Origin: an uncultured Alistipes sp. | GTDB taxonomy: Bacteria > Bacteroidota > Bacteroidia > Bacteroidales > Rikenellaceae | DNA: 64,000 bases | NCBI GenBank assembly: GCA_944323075.1 | Contig: CALURC010000008.1 | Location: forward strand, 62,001-126,000 | Direction of reading: 5' to 3' | Shown here: positions 8,745-17,458 of the stretch, one piece after another | How the letters are laid out: every line of letters starts with the position of its first letter | Numbering within the stretch: the stretch's first letter is position 1 | Program-made: the position numbers and the translations under genes | Notes under the pieces: model-generated | The model's input: only the letters and a program-made list of their open reading frames with translations | Told to the model about the DNA's origin: nothing | Databases searched by the model: none

Positions 8745-9107
8745 ATGAACACTCAGGAAATCGGACAAAAAGGAGAAGAGGCCGCTGTCCGCTATCTGAT
8801 CGATAACGGGTTCGAGATTTTGCACCGAAACTGGCGTAGTGGCCGATACGAACTGGACATCACGGCCCGACGCGACGGAGTGTTGCACATCATCGAGGTC
8901 AAATGCCGCAAAGCAGGAGGTCTGACTTGTCCCGAAGAAGCCATGACACGAACCAAATTCAACCGGTTGTTGCACGCCGCACGACACTATATCGCTTTGT
9001 ACAACCTCGATCTCGACTCCCAGTTCGATCTGATTGCCGTCGATTACACTCTAACCGGGAAATACGAAATACGTTATATTCCGGACGTCATGCATACGAG
9101 GTGGTAA
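8745..9107 (+). CDS. YraN/UPF0102 family endonuclease-like protein
   Basis: This 120-residue protein has the PD-(D/E)XK nuclease-like core of the UPF0102 (YraN) family: an early QKGEEAAVRYL helix, then E36-L-D38 and the E51-V-K53 motif. Biochemical role in the family is not firmly known; an association with DNA processing is presumed. The ATG at 8745 gives the usual family length; a TTG at 8718 would add nine unlikely residues. It lies 33 nt after purN and is probably cotranscribed with it. Confidence 0.88.
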   Translation: MNTQEIGQKGEEAAVRYLIDNGFEILHRNWRSGRYELDITARRDGVLHIIEVKCRKAGGLTCPEEAMTRTKFNRLLHAARHYIALYNLDLDSQFDLIAVDYTLTGKYEIRYIPDVMHTRW

Positions 9108-9112
9108 AATCC

Positions 9113-9143
9113 TTTGATAAATGGATAAAAAATAGTATCTTCA
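9113..9143 (+). promoter_or_regulatory. Putative promoter of Crp-type regulator
   Basis: TTTG (9113-9116), exactly 19 nt, then TATCTTCA (9136-9143). The -7 box deviates at its last two bases from TAnnTTTG, while the spacing is ideal. Confidence 0.45.
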
Positions 9144-9184
9144 CATCATCAAATAGAGATCACTAACTATAAAAGCGCACTACT

Positions 9185-9847
9185 ATGTATAAGATATTGA
9201 AACAATGCCCTCTGTTTCGAGGGTTAACCGAAACACAAATCGAAGAAATTATTGACAAGCGCGGCGATTTCACCGTGACAGAATATCCAGATAAGGCTGT
9301 CATTGCACGCAAAGAGAGTGCTTATTCCGGATTGATGATCATTCTCAAGGGAAAAGTACACGGAGAAATTACCTATGGTAATAAACCGGTCACGATTGAC
9401 CCGATAGAGGCTCCACAACTAATCGCTCCCGCGTTCCTATTCGGAGGATACAATCGGTTGCCCATCGATGTCATCGCTGACGGCGAGGTCACCATCCTCA
9501 CCTTGCACAGAGGCTATCTTTTCGAATTGATGCAAAACAACGTGTTGATTTTATCAAATTTTGTCGATATCATTTCGGATCGTGCCAATGTATGGTCGAA
9601 AAAGATTTTCTACTTCTCATTCCATTCACTTAAAGAGAAAGTAGCCAACTACCTGCTTGAATCGACAACTGAAGAGCAAAATGTACTCCCGGTAACGGAC
9701 ATTCGAGACATAGCTGCTTATTTCGATGTCACCCGGAGTGCACTCCAAACCGTATTGTCGGAGATGGAAAAAAGACACATCCTTCACTACGAAGATTCGG
9801 CTATTACAGTATTAAATCGAAAAGCACTTCAGGATATACTTAAATAG
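9185..9847 (+). CDS. Crp/Fnr family transcriptional regulator
   Basis: This 220-residue protein has an N-terminal cyclic-nucleotide-binding-like beta roll (about residues 10-120), a long dimerisation helix (near residues 125-150) and a C-terminal winged helix. The recognition region is DIAAYFDVTRSALQTVLSEM, near residues 178-197. No Fnr-type N-terminal cysteine cluster is seen and the phosphate cassette is poorly conserved, so the ligand is unknown; many Bacteroidota members of this subfamily are of unknown effector. It is followed 5 nt later by waaA, with which it is probably cotranscribed. Confidence 0.88.
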   Translation: MYKILKQCPLFRGLTETQIEEIIDKRGDFTVTEYPDKAVIARKESAYSGLMIILKGKVHGEITYGNKPVTIDPIEAPQLIAPAFLFGGYNRLPIDVIADGEVTILTLHRGYLFELMQNNVLILSNFVDIISDRANVWSKKIFYFSFHSLKEKVANYLLESTTEEQNVLPVTDIRDIAAYFDVTRSALQTVLSEMEKRHILHYEDSAITVLNRKALQDILK

Positions 9848-9852
9848 ATTTC

Positions 9853-11076
9853 ATGAAGCTATTATACAATTGCGGCGTTCGATTGATGGACGTCGGTATT
9901 CGATGTGCGGCTCCATTTAACACCAAAGCGCGTCTTTGGAAGGAGGGACGCCGTGATCTTTTCGACAAATTGAAATCACTCGAATCCCACCGGGTCGCAT
10001 GGTTCCATGCAGCCTCCCTCGGTGAGTTCGAACAGGGACGGCCTGTGATCGAAGCGTTCCGGAAAATTCATCCCGAATACAAAATTCTGGTCACATTTTT
10101 TTCTCCATCGGGATACGAAATCCGGAAAAACTATTCGGGAGCAGACTGCATTTGCTATCTGCCGACAGATACTCCCAAAAACGTACGCCGCTTCATGCAA
10201 ATTGTTCATCCGGAAATCGCCGTATTCATTAAATATGAATTTTGGTACAACTACCTAACGGCGATGCAAAAAGCCGGTACAAAACTCTATTTGATCTCCG
10301 CGATTTTCCGCAAAGATCAAATATTTTTCAAACCACAAGGAGGACTATTCCGTCAGGCACTACATGCTTTCACACATCTTTTTGTTCAGGATAATACATC
10401 GAAGCAACTGCTACATGAAATCGGAATCGACGCTGTAAGCATTGCAGGGGACACGAGATTCGATCGCGTGTACGCAATTGCCTCAAATGTTAAAAGATTG
10501 CCAGAAATCGAGCGTTTTGCCCAGAATACGCCCGTTTTTATTGCAGGTAGTACATGGCCTCCCGACGAAGAGATTTTACTCACTCTTATCAATCGATATC
10601 CGACTGTCAAATTTATCATCGCCCCCCACGAGATACACTCATCACGAATCGAAAAATTACGGACAGCCATTCGCCGTCGATCATTGCGTTATACTGAGCT
10701 AACCCCGGATAGTGATTTGACACATGCAGAAGTACTGTTTATCGATACAATCGGACTTTTGTCGTCCGTATATCGTTACGGCACATGGGGATATATCGGC
10801 GGAGGATTCGGAGCTGGAATTCACAATACGCTTGAAGCTGCGACATTTGGTTTACCTTTAGCCTTTGGGCCACGCTATGAAGCCTTCAAAGAAGCCAAAG
10901 AGTTGATTGCTGCAGGAGGAGCTCATAGTATATCCAATGCAGAGGAACTGACAAAATGGTTTGAACCATTATTTCATAACCCCGAAAAAACACAAGAATT
11001 GGGAGATATCTGCAAGCAATACGTCCTAAATAATAAAGGCGCAACGCAACAGATTATCGATGAAATTTGCAGATAA
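9853..11076 (+). CDS. waaA: 3-deoxy-D-manno-octulosonic acid transferase
   Basis: This 407-residue GT30 enzyme transfers Kdo from CMP-Kdo to lipid A precursor at the inner membrane. The N-terminal Rossmann lobe contains the WFHAASLGEFEQG motif (the Glu in this motif is the proposed catalytic base in the family). The C-terminal lobe carries GGGFGAGIHNTLEAATFGLP, the nucleotide-sugar-binding signature. There is no strong N-terminal membrane anchor beyond a short hydrophobic/basic start. It is tightly coupled to the upstream Crp-type regulator, and its 3' end contains the promoter of the next tRNA gene. Confidence 0.93.
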   Translation: MKLLYNCGVRLMDVGIRCAAPFNTKARLWKEGRRDLFDKLKSLESHRVAWFHAASLGEFEQGRPVIEAFRKIHPEYKILVTFFSPSGYEIRKNYSGADCICYLPTDTPKNVRRFMQIVHPEIAVFIKYEFWYNYLTAMQKAGTKLYLISAIFRKDQIFFKPQGGLFRQALHAFTHLFVQDNTSKQLLHEIGIDAVSIAGDTRFDRVYAIASNVKRLPEIERFAQNTPVFIAGSTWPPDEEILLTLINRYPTVKFIIAPHEIHSSRIEKLRTAIRRRSLRYTELTPDSDLTHAEVLFIDTIGLLSSVYRYGTWGYIGGGFGAGIHNTLEAATFGLPLAFGPRYEAFKEAKELIAAGGAHSISNAEELTKWFEPLFHNPEKTQELGDICKQYVLNNKGATQQIIDEICR

Positions 11077-11097
11077 AAAAATCTTGCATTATATTTG
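11066..11097 (+). promoter_or_regulatory. Promoter of tRNA-Gln(TTG)
   Basis: TTTG (11066-11069), 20 nt, then TATATTTG (11090-11097) is a textbook Bacteroidota promoter. The -33 box lies inside the last codons of waaA. The mature tRNA starts 31 nt downstream of the -7 box. Confidence 0.7.
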
Positions 11098-11127
11098 TCC
11101 CGCTTAACGGAAACAAGCAATAGTGTT

Positions 11128-11198
11128 TGACCCATGGTGTAATGGTAACACTGCAGATTTTGGTTCTGTCATTTCAGGTTCGAGTCCTGATGGGTCAA
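11128..11198 (+). tRNA. tRNA-Gln (anticodon TTG)
   Basis: A 71-nt cloverleaf: acceptor TGACCCA/TGGGTCA plus A, D-stem GTGT/ACAC, anticodon loop TTTTGGT (anticodon TTG, reads CAA and CAG), T-stem TCAGG/CCTGA with loop TTCGAGT. The 5' half is identical to tRNA-Gln(CTG) at 4048-4118 except at the wobble base. CCA is not encoded. Confidence 0.95.
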
Positions 11199-11202
11199 CA
11201 AG

Positions 11203-11242
11203 AAGCGGAGAGGTGCATAAAACACCTCTCCGCTTTATTTTT
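11203..11242 (+). terminator. Terminator of tRNA-Gln(TTG)
   Basis: A 13-bp perfect stem (11203-11215 with 11223-11235) and a 7-nt loop are followed by a T-rich tail (TTTATTTTT). It begins 5 nt after the tRNA. Confidence 0.88.
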
Positions 11243-11370
11243 AACCATTTCAGCCGTCCGATCTACCCGTACATATATTTAGAATATAATACTAGAAAAA
11301 TATACTTTTTACCGACCTAATATTTAACCTATCCCTTTTATAGTATAACTCGATATCTAGAATGCCATAA

Positions 11371-11419
11371 CAAATAAAAAAGAGGGAAGCCCGTGTGAGC
11401 TTCCCTCTTTTTTATTTGT
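11371..11419 (-). terminator. Terminator of OmpA/TPR lipoprotein gene
   Basis: A perfect 20-bp stem pairs 11371-11390 with 11399-11418 around an 8-nt loop. A GAGGGAAGC core is flanked by A and T tracts, so it can act on both strands. It lies just after the lipoprotein stop at 11433. Confidence 0.88.
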
Positions 11420-11432
11420 TCTTCGCTAAGAA

Positions 11433-13112
11433 CTACAAAGCAAGGAATTCAGTGGTTCCGAAAAGTTTCGAGAACTCGATATCTTTAACTGCTTGATCTT
11501 TCTTAGCAGGATCTTTGGCAATTGCACTCTTCAAGTTAGAGATTGCAGAAGAAGAGTTACCTTCACGCATTGCAATAACGGCTTTCAGATAATCAGCGTC
11601 AGCAGAATTTTCGTTTGCCAACAGCGATTTAGCTTTAGACAGGTTACCGTTCATTACTTCAGCAACTGCCAAGTTGTAACCGCTCAGTGATTTGGTAGCC
11701 TCAGAATAGTTACCTTCTGCGAGGTTAACCAAGCCCATGTTTGCTTTTGCATCAGGAGTATTCAAAGCTGAGAAGTATTTCTGAGCTGCAGCAGCGTCAC
11801 CTTCCATCAGGGCAATAACACCCAAGTTGTTGGTGATAGCAGCATCTTTACTCATACCGGCAGCTTTTTCAATCTGAGCTTTAGCCTGAGACAATTTACC
11901 TTGTTTAGCAAGAACTACACCGGCGTTGTTGTAACCACGAACGCTGTTGTATTTGCTAGCAGCAGCTTCGTAAGCTTTCAGCTGAGCATCGAGATCATCA
12001 GTCAGCGTAGCAGCATAAAGCATCTCTTCTTCGCTCAAAACGTCGATATTATTTGCAGCAGCCTCTTGAATTTCAGCATCGGTACGGCCTTCGATATCCA
12101 CGTCAGCGACCAGTTTGGTACGACGCAACTGAGGCAGAATTTCTTCAGCAAGAACTTCGAATACGCTGGTCATGTTCTTGATCTCTTGGTCGCGTTGAAC
12201 TGGATTGTCAGTCATTGCCAGAACCTGAAGAATCAAATCTTTATCTTTGATATCAGAAGCAGCAACCAATTCTTTGAAGCCTTCCCAGTCCTCACCATAA
12301 GCTGCGATGTCATATTTAGCATCTACACCTTCCAAAGCTTTGCTGATAGCTTCTTGACCGCTTTCACTACGAGCTTTAGAAAGTTCGTCATTGAATTTCA
12401 CCGGACCATCAGGAGATGCATAACCTTTAGCATAAACACTACCGAGGGTTGCGCGATCTTTGTTAGAATACTCTTTTACGAAATCTTCGAACATTTTCAC
12501 TTGTTCTTTGGTCAATTCGCCCTTACGTACGTTCGAACGGTTGATCAAATACATGATGTCAGCGCTCTGAGAAATCGTAGTTACTCTCTTGAAGTTGTCA
12601 GGCATAATTGACAGATAAGCCGTATTGTTGGCCAAAGCCTGTACGGTGCTTACGCCTTCAGCAACTGGGATAGCTGCGAAATCGCTGTATTCTTTACATT
12701 TTTTACCTTTCGTACATTTAGCCTCGATACGCAATTCAAGGGTTGAAAGTTTAGCACGTTCGTCATAAGGGAACGATACAGATTGAGTGAAAGAGCTACC
12801 GGTTTTGTAAGGAATAACGGTATAGTTATCTTTCACTTTTTCGCCCTGCAGATATTTAGGAGTGCCGACGATTTCGCCACCCTCGAATACCAATACAGGA
12901 GTTACCTTCAAAGTGGCTTTCTTATTGAAATATTTAGCCGGGAAGGTTACCGTAACATCCGTAACGACATTACTTCCTTTCAAGGTCATAACAGCAGGAG
13001 TTGCAGAAACGCTCACCTGATCGACCTTTTTCAGCATCTTTTTGTAGCAGTTACAGCCAGCCAGCAGCACTACCACTGATGCAAGCATCATAATTTTTAC
13101 CAACTTTCTCAT
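11433..13112 (-). CDS. Lipoprotein with OmpA-like and TPR domains
   Basis: This 559-residue protein begins with a lipoprotein signal ending LLAGC (Cys20). After it comes a beta-rich region (about 35-165), then an OmpA-like segment with YAKGYASPDGPVKFNDELSK and a following run of helices near residues 230-300. The C-terminal half is Ala-rich helical repeats that read as tetratricopeptide units (for example YNNAGVVLAKQGKLSQAKA and TNNLGVIALMEGDAAAAQKY). The order lipid anchor, peptidoglycan-binding OmpA-type module, TPR suggests an outer-membrane-anchored periplasmic scaffold. The exact function is not known to me. It is monocistronic, with its own strong promoter and a 20-bp terminator. Confidence 0.8.
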   Translation of the reverse strand: MRKLVKIMMLASVVVLLAGCNCYKKMLKKVDQVSVSATPAVMTLKGSNVVTDVTVTFPAKYFNKKATLKVTPVLVFEGGEIVGTPKYLQGEKVKDNYTVIPYKTGSSFTQSVSFPYDERAKLSTLELRIEAKCTKGKKCKEYSDFAAIPVAEGVSTVQALANNTAYLSIMPDNFKRVTTISQSADIMYLINRSNVRKGELTKEQVKMFEDFVKEYSNKDRATLGSVYAKGYASPDGPVKFNDELSKARSESGQEAISKALEGVDAKYDIAAYGEDWEGFKELVAASDIKDKDLILQVLAMTDNPVQRDQEIKNMTSVFEVLAEEILPQLRRTKLVADVDIEGRTDAEIQEAAANNIDVLSEEEMLYAATLTDDLDAQLKAYEAAASKYNSVRGYNNAGVVLAKQGKLSQAKAQIEKAAGMSKDAAITNNLGVIALMEGDAAAAQKYFSALNTPDAKANMGLVNLAEGNYSEATKSLSGYNLAVAEVMNGNLSKAKSLLANENSADADYLKAVIAMREGNSSSAISNLKSAIAKDPAKKDQAVKDIEFSKLFGTTEFLAL

Positions 13113-13186
13113 AATCAGTGATTTAATTGATTAGTTACTATTTTGTTATGTTAATTGTTTAATTCTCAATCCAATACTTGTATCTG

Positions 13187-13220
13187 CAAAAATAAGAATA
13201 TATTTTAAATTCTGTTCAAA
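13187..13220 (-). promoter_or_regulatory. Promoter of OmpA/TPR lipoprotein gene
   Basis: On the minus strand TTTG (13220-13217), 22 nt, then TATTTTTG (13194-13187). The leader before the ATG at 13112 would be about 68 nt. Confidence 0.55.
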
Positions 13221-13273
13221 AAAACAGCTTTTCTCATTTTTTTTTCATGCAGCATACAGATTTACTTTATTTT

Positions 13274-15400
13274 CTATTTCTTTTTACCCAACAAGACTTT
13301 TCTCGAGAGTTTGAGTTTTCCGTTTTTCGGGTCCAGACCGATCAACTTCACTTCAATCTCATCACCCTCTTTCAAACCTGTCTCTTCCATGTTTTCGAAT
13401 CGTTTGTTATCGATCTCCGAAATATGAAGCAGACCGTCTTTTCCGGGCAGGATCTCTACGAAAGCCCCGAACGATACAATCGACCGGATTTTACCTTTAT
13501 ATATCTCTCCGACCTCGGGAATTGCTACGATGCCTTTGATACGGGCCAAAGCTGCATCAAGAGCCTCTTTGTTTTCACCGAAGATATCGACGTATCCCTT
13601 TTCATCCTTTTCCGTAATGGTAATCGTCGTTCCGGTAGCTTTCTGTATCTCCTGAATGACCTTTCCACCAGGACCGATAACAGCACCAATAAATTCCTGA
13701 GGAATAGTAATCTGTTCCAAACGTGGAACATGAGGTTTCAATTCGGGTCTTGGTTCCGAAATCGTCTCCAGGATTTTTCCCAAAATGTAAAGACGTCCTT
13801 GTCTTGCCTGCTCAAGAGCCTTTGCAAGTACCTCATACGAAAGACCATCAACCTTAATATCCATTTGCGTGGCGGTGATACCGTCTTTCGTTCCGGTAAC
13901 CTTGAAGTCCATATCGCCAAGATGGTCTTCATCACCAAGAATATCGGAAAGAATAGCGTATTTACCAGTAGCTGTATCAGTAATCAGTCCCATGGCAATA
14001 CCGGAAACTGGTTTTTTAATCTTCACTCCGGCATCCATCAATGCCAAAGTTCCGGCACATACGGTAGCCATTGAAGATGAACCGTTAGATTCGAGAATAT
14101 CCGACACAACGCGCACAGCATAAGGGTTCTCTTCGCCTACAGGAACCATCGGTTTGAGGGCACGCCACGCCAAGTTTCCATGCCCGATCTCACGGCGTGA
14201 CAGACCACGTGCAGGACGAGCCTCGCCCGTAGAGAACGGAGGGAAATTATAATGTAAAACAAATTGCTCGGTTCCCTGAATCAACACATCGTCGATCTGC
14301 TTTTCATCCAATTTTGTACCAAGCGTAACCGTAGTCAATGATTGGGTCTCACCACGTGTAAAGATCGCAGAACCATGTGCTGCAGGCAGATAATCCACTT
14401 CACACCAGATCGGACGAATTTCGGTAGTCTTACGACCGTCGAGCCGCACTCCTTCATCGAGGATCATGTTCCGCATTGCCTTTTTCAATACATCATCATG
14501 GAAATAGCGCTTGATCAACGGAGCCTTTTCAACCAACTCTTCCTCACTGAAACGAGCCTCAAATTCAGCCTCAAGTGCATCGAATTTATCAGAACGCTCG
14601 TGTTTAGAAGTCATCGACTTGGCTATTTCATAAGCTTTGTCATAAGTTGCCTCGATCACTTGACGGCGCAACTCCTCATCATTTTTCTCATGGCAATAAG
14701 TCCGTTTAACGTCCTTACCCAACTCTTTAGAGAGTTCGATCTGAGCTGCACAATGTTTTTTGATCTCTTCATGAGCAAATTTGATGGCATCGAGCATAAC
14801 AGCTTCCGAGACCTCTTTCATCTCGCCTTCAACCATCAGGATATTATCGATCGTAGCGCCGACCATAATGTCGAGATCGGCATCCACGTTCTGTGAGAAA
14901 GTCGGATTGATTACAAATTCACCATTAATTCGTGATACGCGCACCTCTGAGATCGGACCTCCGAAAGGAATATCAGAAACAGCCAATGCAGCAGATGCGG
15001 CAAGACCAGCCAAGGCATCAGGCATAATATCCTTATCGGCAGAAATCAACGTTACGGTAACAAACACCTCGGCATGGAAATCCGAAGGAAATAAAGGCCG
15101 TAGCGCTCTATCGATCAATCGGGAAACAAGAATTTCGTAATCGGAAGGGCGTGCTTCACGCTTCAAGAATCCGCCCGGGAAACGGCCACAGGCTGCATAT
15201 TTTTCTTTATACTCGACAGACAATGGCATAAAATCGCAATCGTCTTTTGCCTCTTTAGCTGCCGTAACCGTAGCCAGCAGCATGGTATTACCCTGTTTCA
15301 CCACGACCGAACCGTCGGCCTGCTTGGCTAATTTTCCTGTTTCGATGATAATCTCGCGACCTCCGCTCAATGGAATCATCTTTTGTGTTGCATTGTACAT
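13274..15400 (-). CDS. pnp: Polyribonucleotide nucleotidyltransferase (PNPase)
   Basis: This 708-residue phosphorolytic 3'-5' exoribonuclease acts in RNA turnover. It has two RNase PH domains (about residues 10-145 and 320-460) joined by a helical linker, then a KH domain (about 555-615; [12 protein letters not shown]) and an S1 domain (about 620-690; [20 protein letters not shown]). Conserved phosphate/RNA-site stretches such as [23 protein letters not shown] are intact. Length is standard. It is 138 nt downstream of rpsO, the classic rpsO-pnp arrangement, with a hairpin between them. Confidence 0.97.
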   Translation of the reverse strand: MYNATQKMIPLSGGREIIIETGKLAKQADGSVVVKQGNTMLLATVTAAKEAKDDCDFMPLSVEYKEKYAACGRFPGGFLKREARPSDYEILVSRLIDRALRPLFPSDFHAEVFVTVTLISADKDIMPDALAGLAASAALAVSDIPFGGPISEVRVSRINGEFVINPTFSQNVDADLDIMVGATIDNILMVEGEMKEVSEAVMLDAIKFAHEEIKKHCAAQIELSKELGKDVKRTYCHEKNDEELRRQVIEATYDKAYEIAKSMTSKHERSDKFDALEAEFEARFSEEELVEKAPLIKRYFHDDVLKKAMRNMILDEGVRLDGRKTTEIRPIWCEVDYLPAAHGSAIFTRGETQSLTTVTLGTKLDEKQIDDVLIQGTEQFVLHYNFPPFSTGEARPARGLSRREIGHGNLAWRALKPMVPVGEENPYAVRVVSDILESNGSSSMATVCAGTLALMDAGVKIKKPVSGIAMGLITDTATGKYAILSDILGDEDHLGDMDFKVTGTKDGITATQMDIKVDGLSYEVLAKALEQARQGRLYILGKILETISEPRPELKPHVPRLEQITIPQEFIGAVIGPGGKVIQEIQKATGTTITITEKDEKGYVDIFGENKEALDAALARIKGIVAIPEVGEIYKGKIRSIVSFGAFVEILPGKDGLLHISEIDNKRFENMEETGLKEGDEIEVKLIGLDPKNGKLKLSRKVLLGKKK

Positions 15401-15489
15401 CTCTATATTTTTTATCCTCCTAAAGTTTCGTAATTTAATCGATCTTCAACGGGCCTGTATTCATAAATTTTTTCCGGAAAAGAGAAGAA

Positions 15490-15514
15490 AGCTGCCCTTA
15501 AGACAAGGGCAGCT
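15490..15514 (-). terminator. Hairpin between rpsO and pnp
   Basis: A perfect 10-bp stem AGCTGCCCTT/AAGGGCAGCT (15490-15499 with 15505-15514) with a 5-nt loop. On the minus strand it is followed by TTTCTTCTCTTTT, so it may be an attenuating terminator of rpsO. A processing site in the rpsO-pnp leader is the alternative. Confidence 0.6.
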
Positions 15515-15538
15515 GTCCCCATAAGGAAAATCCGAAAA

Positions 15539-15811
15539 CTATTTCCGGAGTTCCAATGCCTTCACGATGGCTCTGTATCTTTCGATATCAACCTTTTTCA
15601 GATAATCCAAGAGCTGACGACGTTTTCCGACCAAACGCAACAACGCACGTTGCGTGCCGAAATCCTTTTTGTTCGTCTTCAAATGCTCCGTGAGGTGGCT
15701 GATACGGTAAGAAAACAGAGCTACCTGACTCTCAGGAGAGCCGGTATCGGTATTAGACTTTCCGTAAGTTGCAAAAAGCTCCTGCTTTTTGTCTGCATCT
15801 AAATAACCCAT
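15539..15811 (-). CDS. rpsO: 30S ribosomal protein S15
   Basis: This 90-residue all-helical protein binds the 16S rRNA central domain early in 30S assembly. The family stretches are clear: TGSPESQVALFSYRISHLTEHLK and the C-terminal RRQLLDYLKKVDIERY. Length is near the usual 89 residues. It lies upstream of pnp on the same strand and has its own good promoter. Confidence 0.98.
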   Translation of the reverse strand: MGYLDADKKQELFATYGKSNTDTGSPESQVALFSYRISHLTEHLKTNKKDFGTQRALLRLVGKRRQLLDYLKKVDIERYRAIVKALELRK

Positions 15812-15887
15812 TGTTTTGAGATTAAAAAATTTTACTATTGCCTTGGTTACTCTCTTACCTCAAAGAAGAGTCTTCGCAAAGCGACTG

Positions 15888-15918
15888 CAAATCTAACGTT
15901 TTTTTACGAAGCAACCAA
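15888..15918 (-). promoter_or_regulatory. Promoter of rpsO
   Basis: On the minus strand TTG (15918-15916), 20 nt, then TAGATTTG (15895-15888), an exact TAnnTTTG. The leader is about 70 nt, long enough to hold an S15-binding autoregulatory structure, though I cannot identify one by eye. Confidence 0.65.
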
Positions 15919-15993
15919 CTAATAATCAAATTAACTCAAATTTTTTACTATTAGTCCGTTTTTTCACATCACTTTGTCATCTTGCGACAGAAT

Positions 15994-17418
15994 TTAGGAC
16001 TGATCGACAGCTGGTTCACAATAAATTTGTCCGTGTTCCAAACGAGTAATGACGACCCGAGTTCCTCGCTCAACGAATCCCCCGTTTTCTGCTACAGCAT
16101 CATAATAAGTCCCATCATACTGAATCTTTCCCGACGGACGCAAAACCGTTGTTGCCTCCGCTATCCGACCAATCAGAGATTCATCAGGGAAACGATGTCC
16201 GACACAACCCTCCTGTGGAGTCAAATCGGTCGTCAGTACGACCCTGTTCCGCAAAATTGAATTTCCTGACAAAAAACGCTTACCCAACCAAATACCAACG
16301 ACAAAGGCCGCCGTCATACCAATGACTACAACTAAAAGAGGTTGCAACACACGACCTACCGACATCTCTCCTGACTGCACATGCCGAAATACCTCCCGAT
16401 CGAGTGCGGCAAAGGTCAAGCCGACAACAACAGAAACGATCCCCAGAACACCGGCGACTCCGAAGCCCGGTAAAACAAATATTTCAACACCAATCAGCAG
16501 TAAACCGACGATAAACAGAATCAGTTCCCAATACTGCACCATTCCTTCGAGATATAACGGAGAAAAATAGAGCACCGCCCCCAACACAGCGGCAATTAGA
16601 GGGAACCCTATCCCCGGCGATTGCAACTCGAAATAGATTCCACCGACAATCAGCATAACGAAAACACCCTGCGCAAACGGATTCATCAACCAGCCCAATA
16701 TCCGATCGAGCAGGGTTGGCTCATATCGGATCAAATCGTAATCCTCAACGCCAGCCGCCGACAAAACCTCTTCAAGAGAAGATGCTTTCCCCTCTGCAAA
16801 ATGTTTTGCGATCGCCTCTTCAGCTGTTAAAGTCAATACATTTAACGTCGTACTGTCACCCGATGTAATACCAACCATCGCTTCTGCAATCTGCGGATCG
16901 CGGTGCCAGCGCCACAATGTATCCGTACCCTCAATCCGATCGATTACCTTTCCATGCGCTTCAGCTGTCGCGCGCATCGTAGCCCGCATAAAGCTCTGAA
17001 ACTTGTCGGGCATAGGTCTTCCACTCTGATCTACCACCGAAGCAGCTCCGATATTTCCTCCGGGACGTATGTATATGCTGTCGGCAGCCAACGCAATCAA
17101 CGCCCCCGCCGATGCAGCCTGATTATCAATAAACACCCACACCGGAATCGCTGCATTCAACACCATCGTACGGATTGAATCGGCGGCATTAACCATTCCG
17201 CCATAGGTATTCATCTGAATAACGACTAAATCCGCCCCCTCCGCAACCGCCTCACCAAGACATTTCGAGGTTAATCGTTCGGTCGAAGGCATGATCTCTT
17301 CGCGAATCGGGAAAGTATAGATCTTTTTCCGCGACGTTGTATCTGCCCCATACAACCCGCTTCCTACGATAAGCCACAAACTCAAAATACTCAAAAAAAG
17401 TATCGATCTATCCATCAC
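15994..17418 (-). CDS. NfeD family membrane-anchored serine protease
   Basis: This 474-residue protein has a signal peptide (about residues 1-24) and a ClpP-class protease domain with catalytic Ser103 in NQAASAGALIALAAD and a candidate Lys139, a dyad like that described for archaeal PH1510. A block of about four to five membrane helices (near residues 245-390) follows. A C-terminal OB-fold NfeD domain (about 400-470; TPQEGCVGHRFPDESLIGRIA) completes it. Family members are linked to membrane quality control with stomatin-type partners; no stomatin gene is beside it here. It follows corA by 40 nt. Confidence 0.9.
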   Translation of the reverse strand: MMDRSILFLSILSLWLIVGSGLYGADTTSRKKIYTFPIREEIMPSTERLTSKCLGEAVAEGADLVVIQMNTYGGMVNAADSIRTMVLNAAIPVWVFIDNQAASAGALIALAADSIYIRPGGNIGAASVVDQSGRPMPDKFQSFMRATMRATAEAHGKVIDRIEGTDTLWRWHRDPQIAEAMVGITSGDSTTLNVLTLTAEEAIAKHFAEGKASSLEEVLSAAGVEDYDLIRYEPTLLDRILGWLMNPFAQGVFVMLIVGGIYFELQSPGIGFPLIAAVLGAVLYFSPLYLEGMVQYWELILFIVGLLLIGVEIFVLPGFGVAGVLGIVSVVVGLTFAALDREVFRHVQSGEMSVGRVLQPLLVVVIGMTAAFVVGIWLGKRFLSGNSILRNRVVLTTDLTPQEGCVGHRFPDESLIGRIAEATTVLRPSGKIQYDGTYYDAVAENGGFVERGTRVVITRLEHGQIYCEPAVDQS

Positions 17419-17458
17419 CTATAGATTTTCCCAAGCACATGAGATTCCCTTTCGGGAA

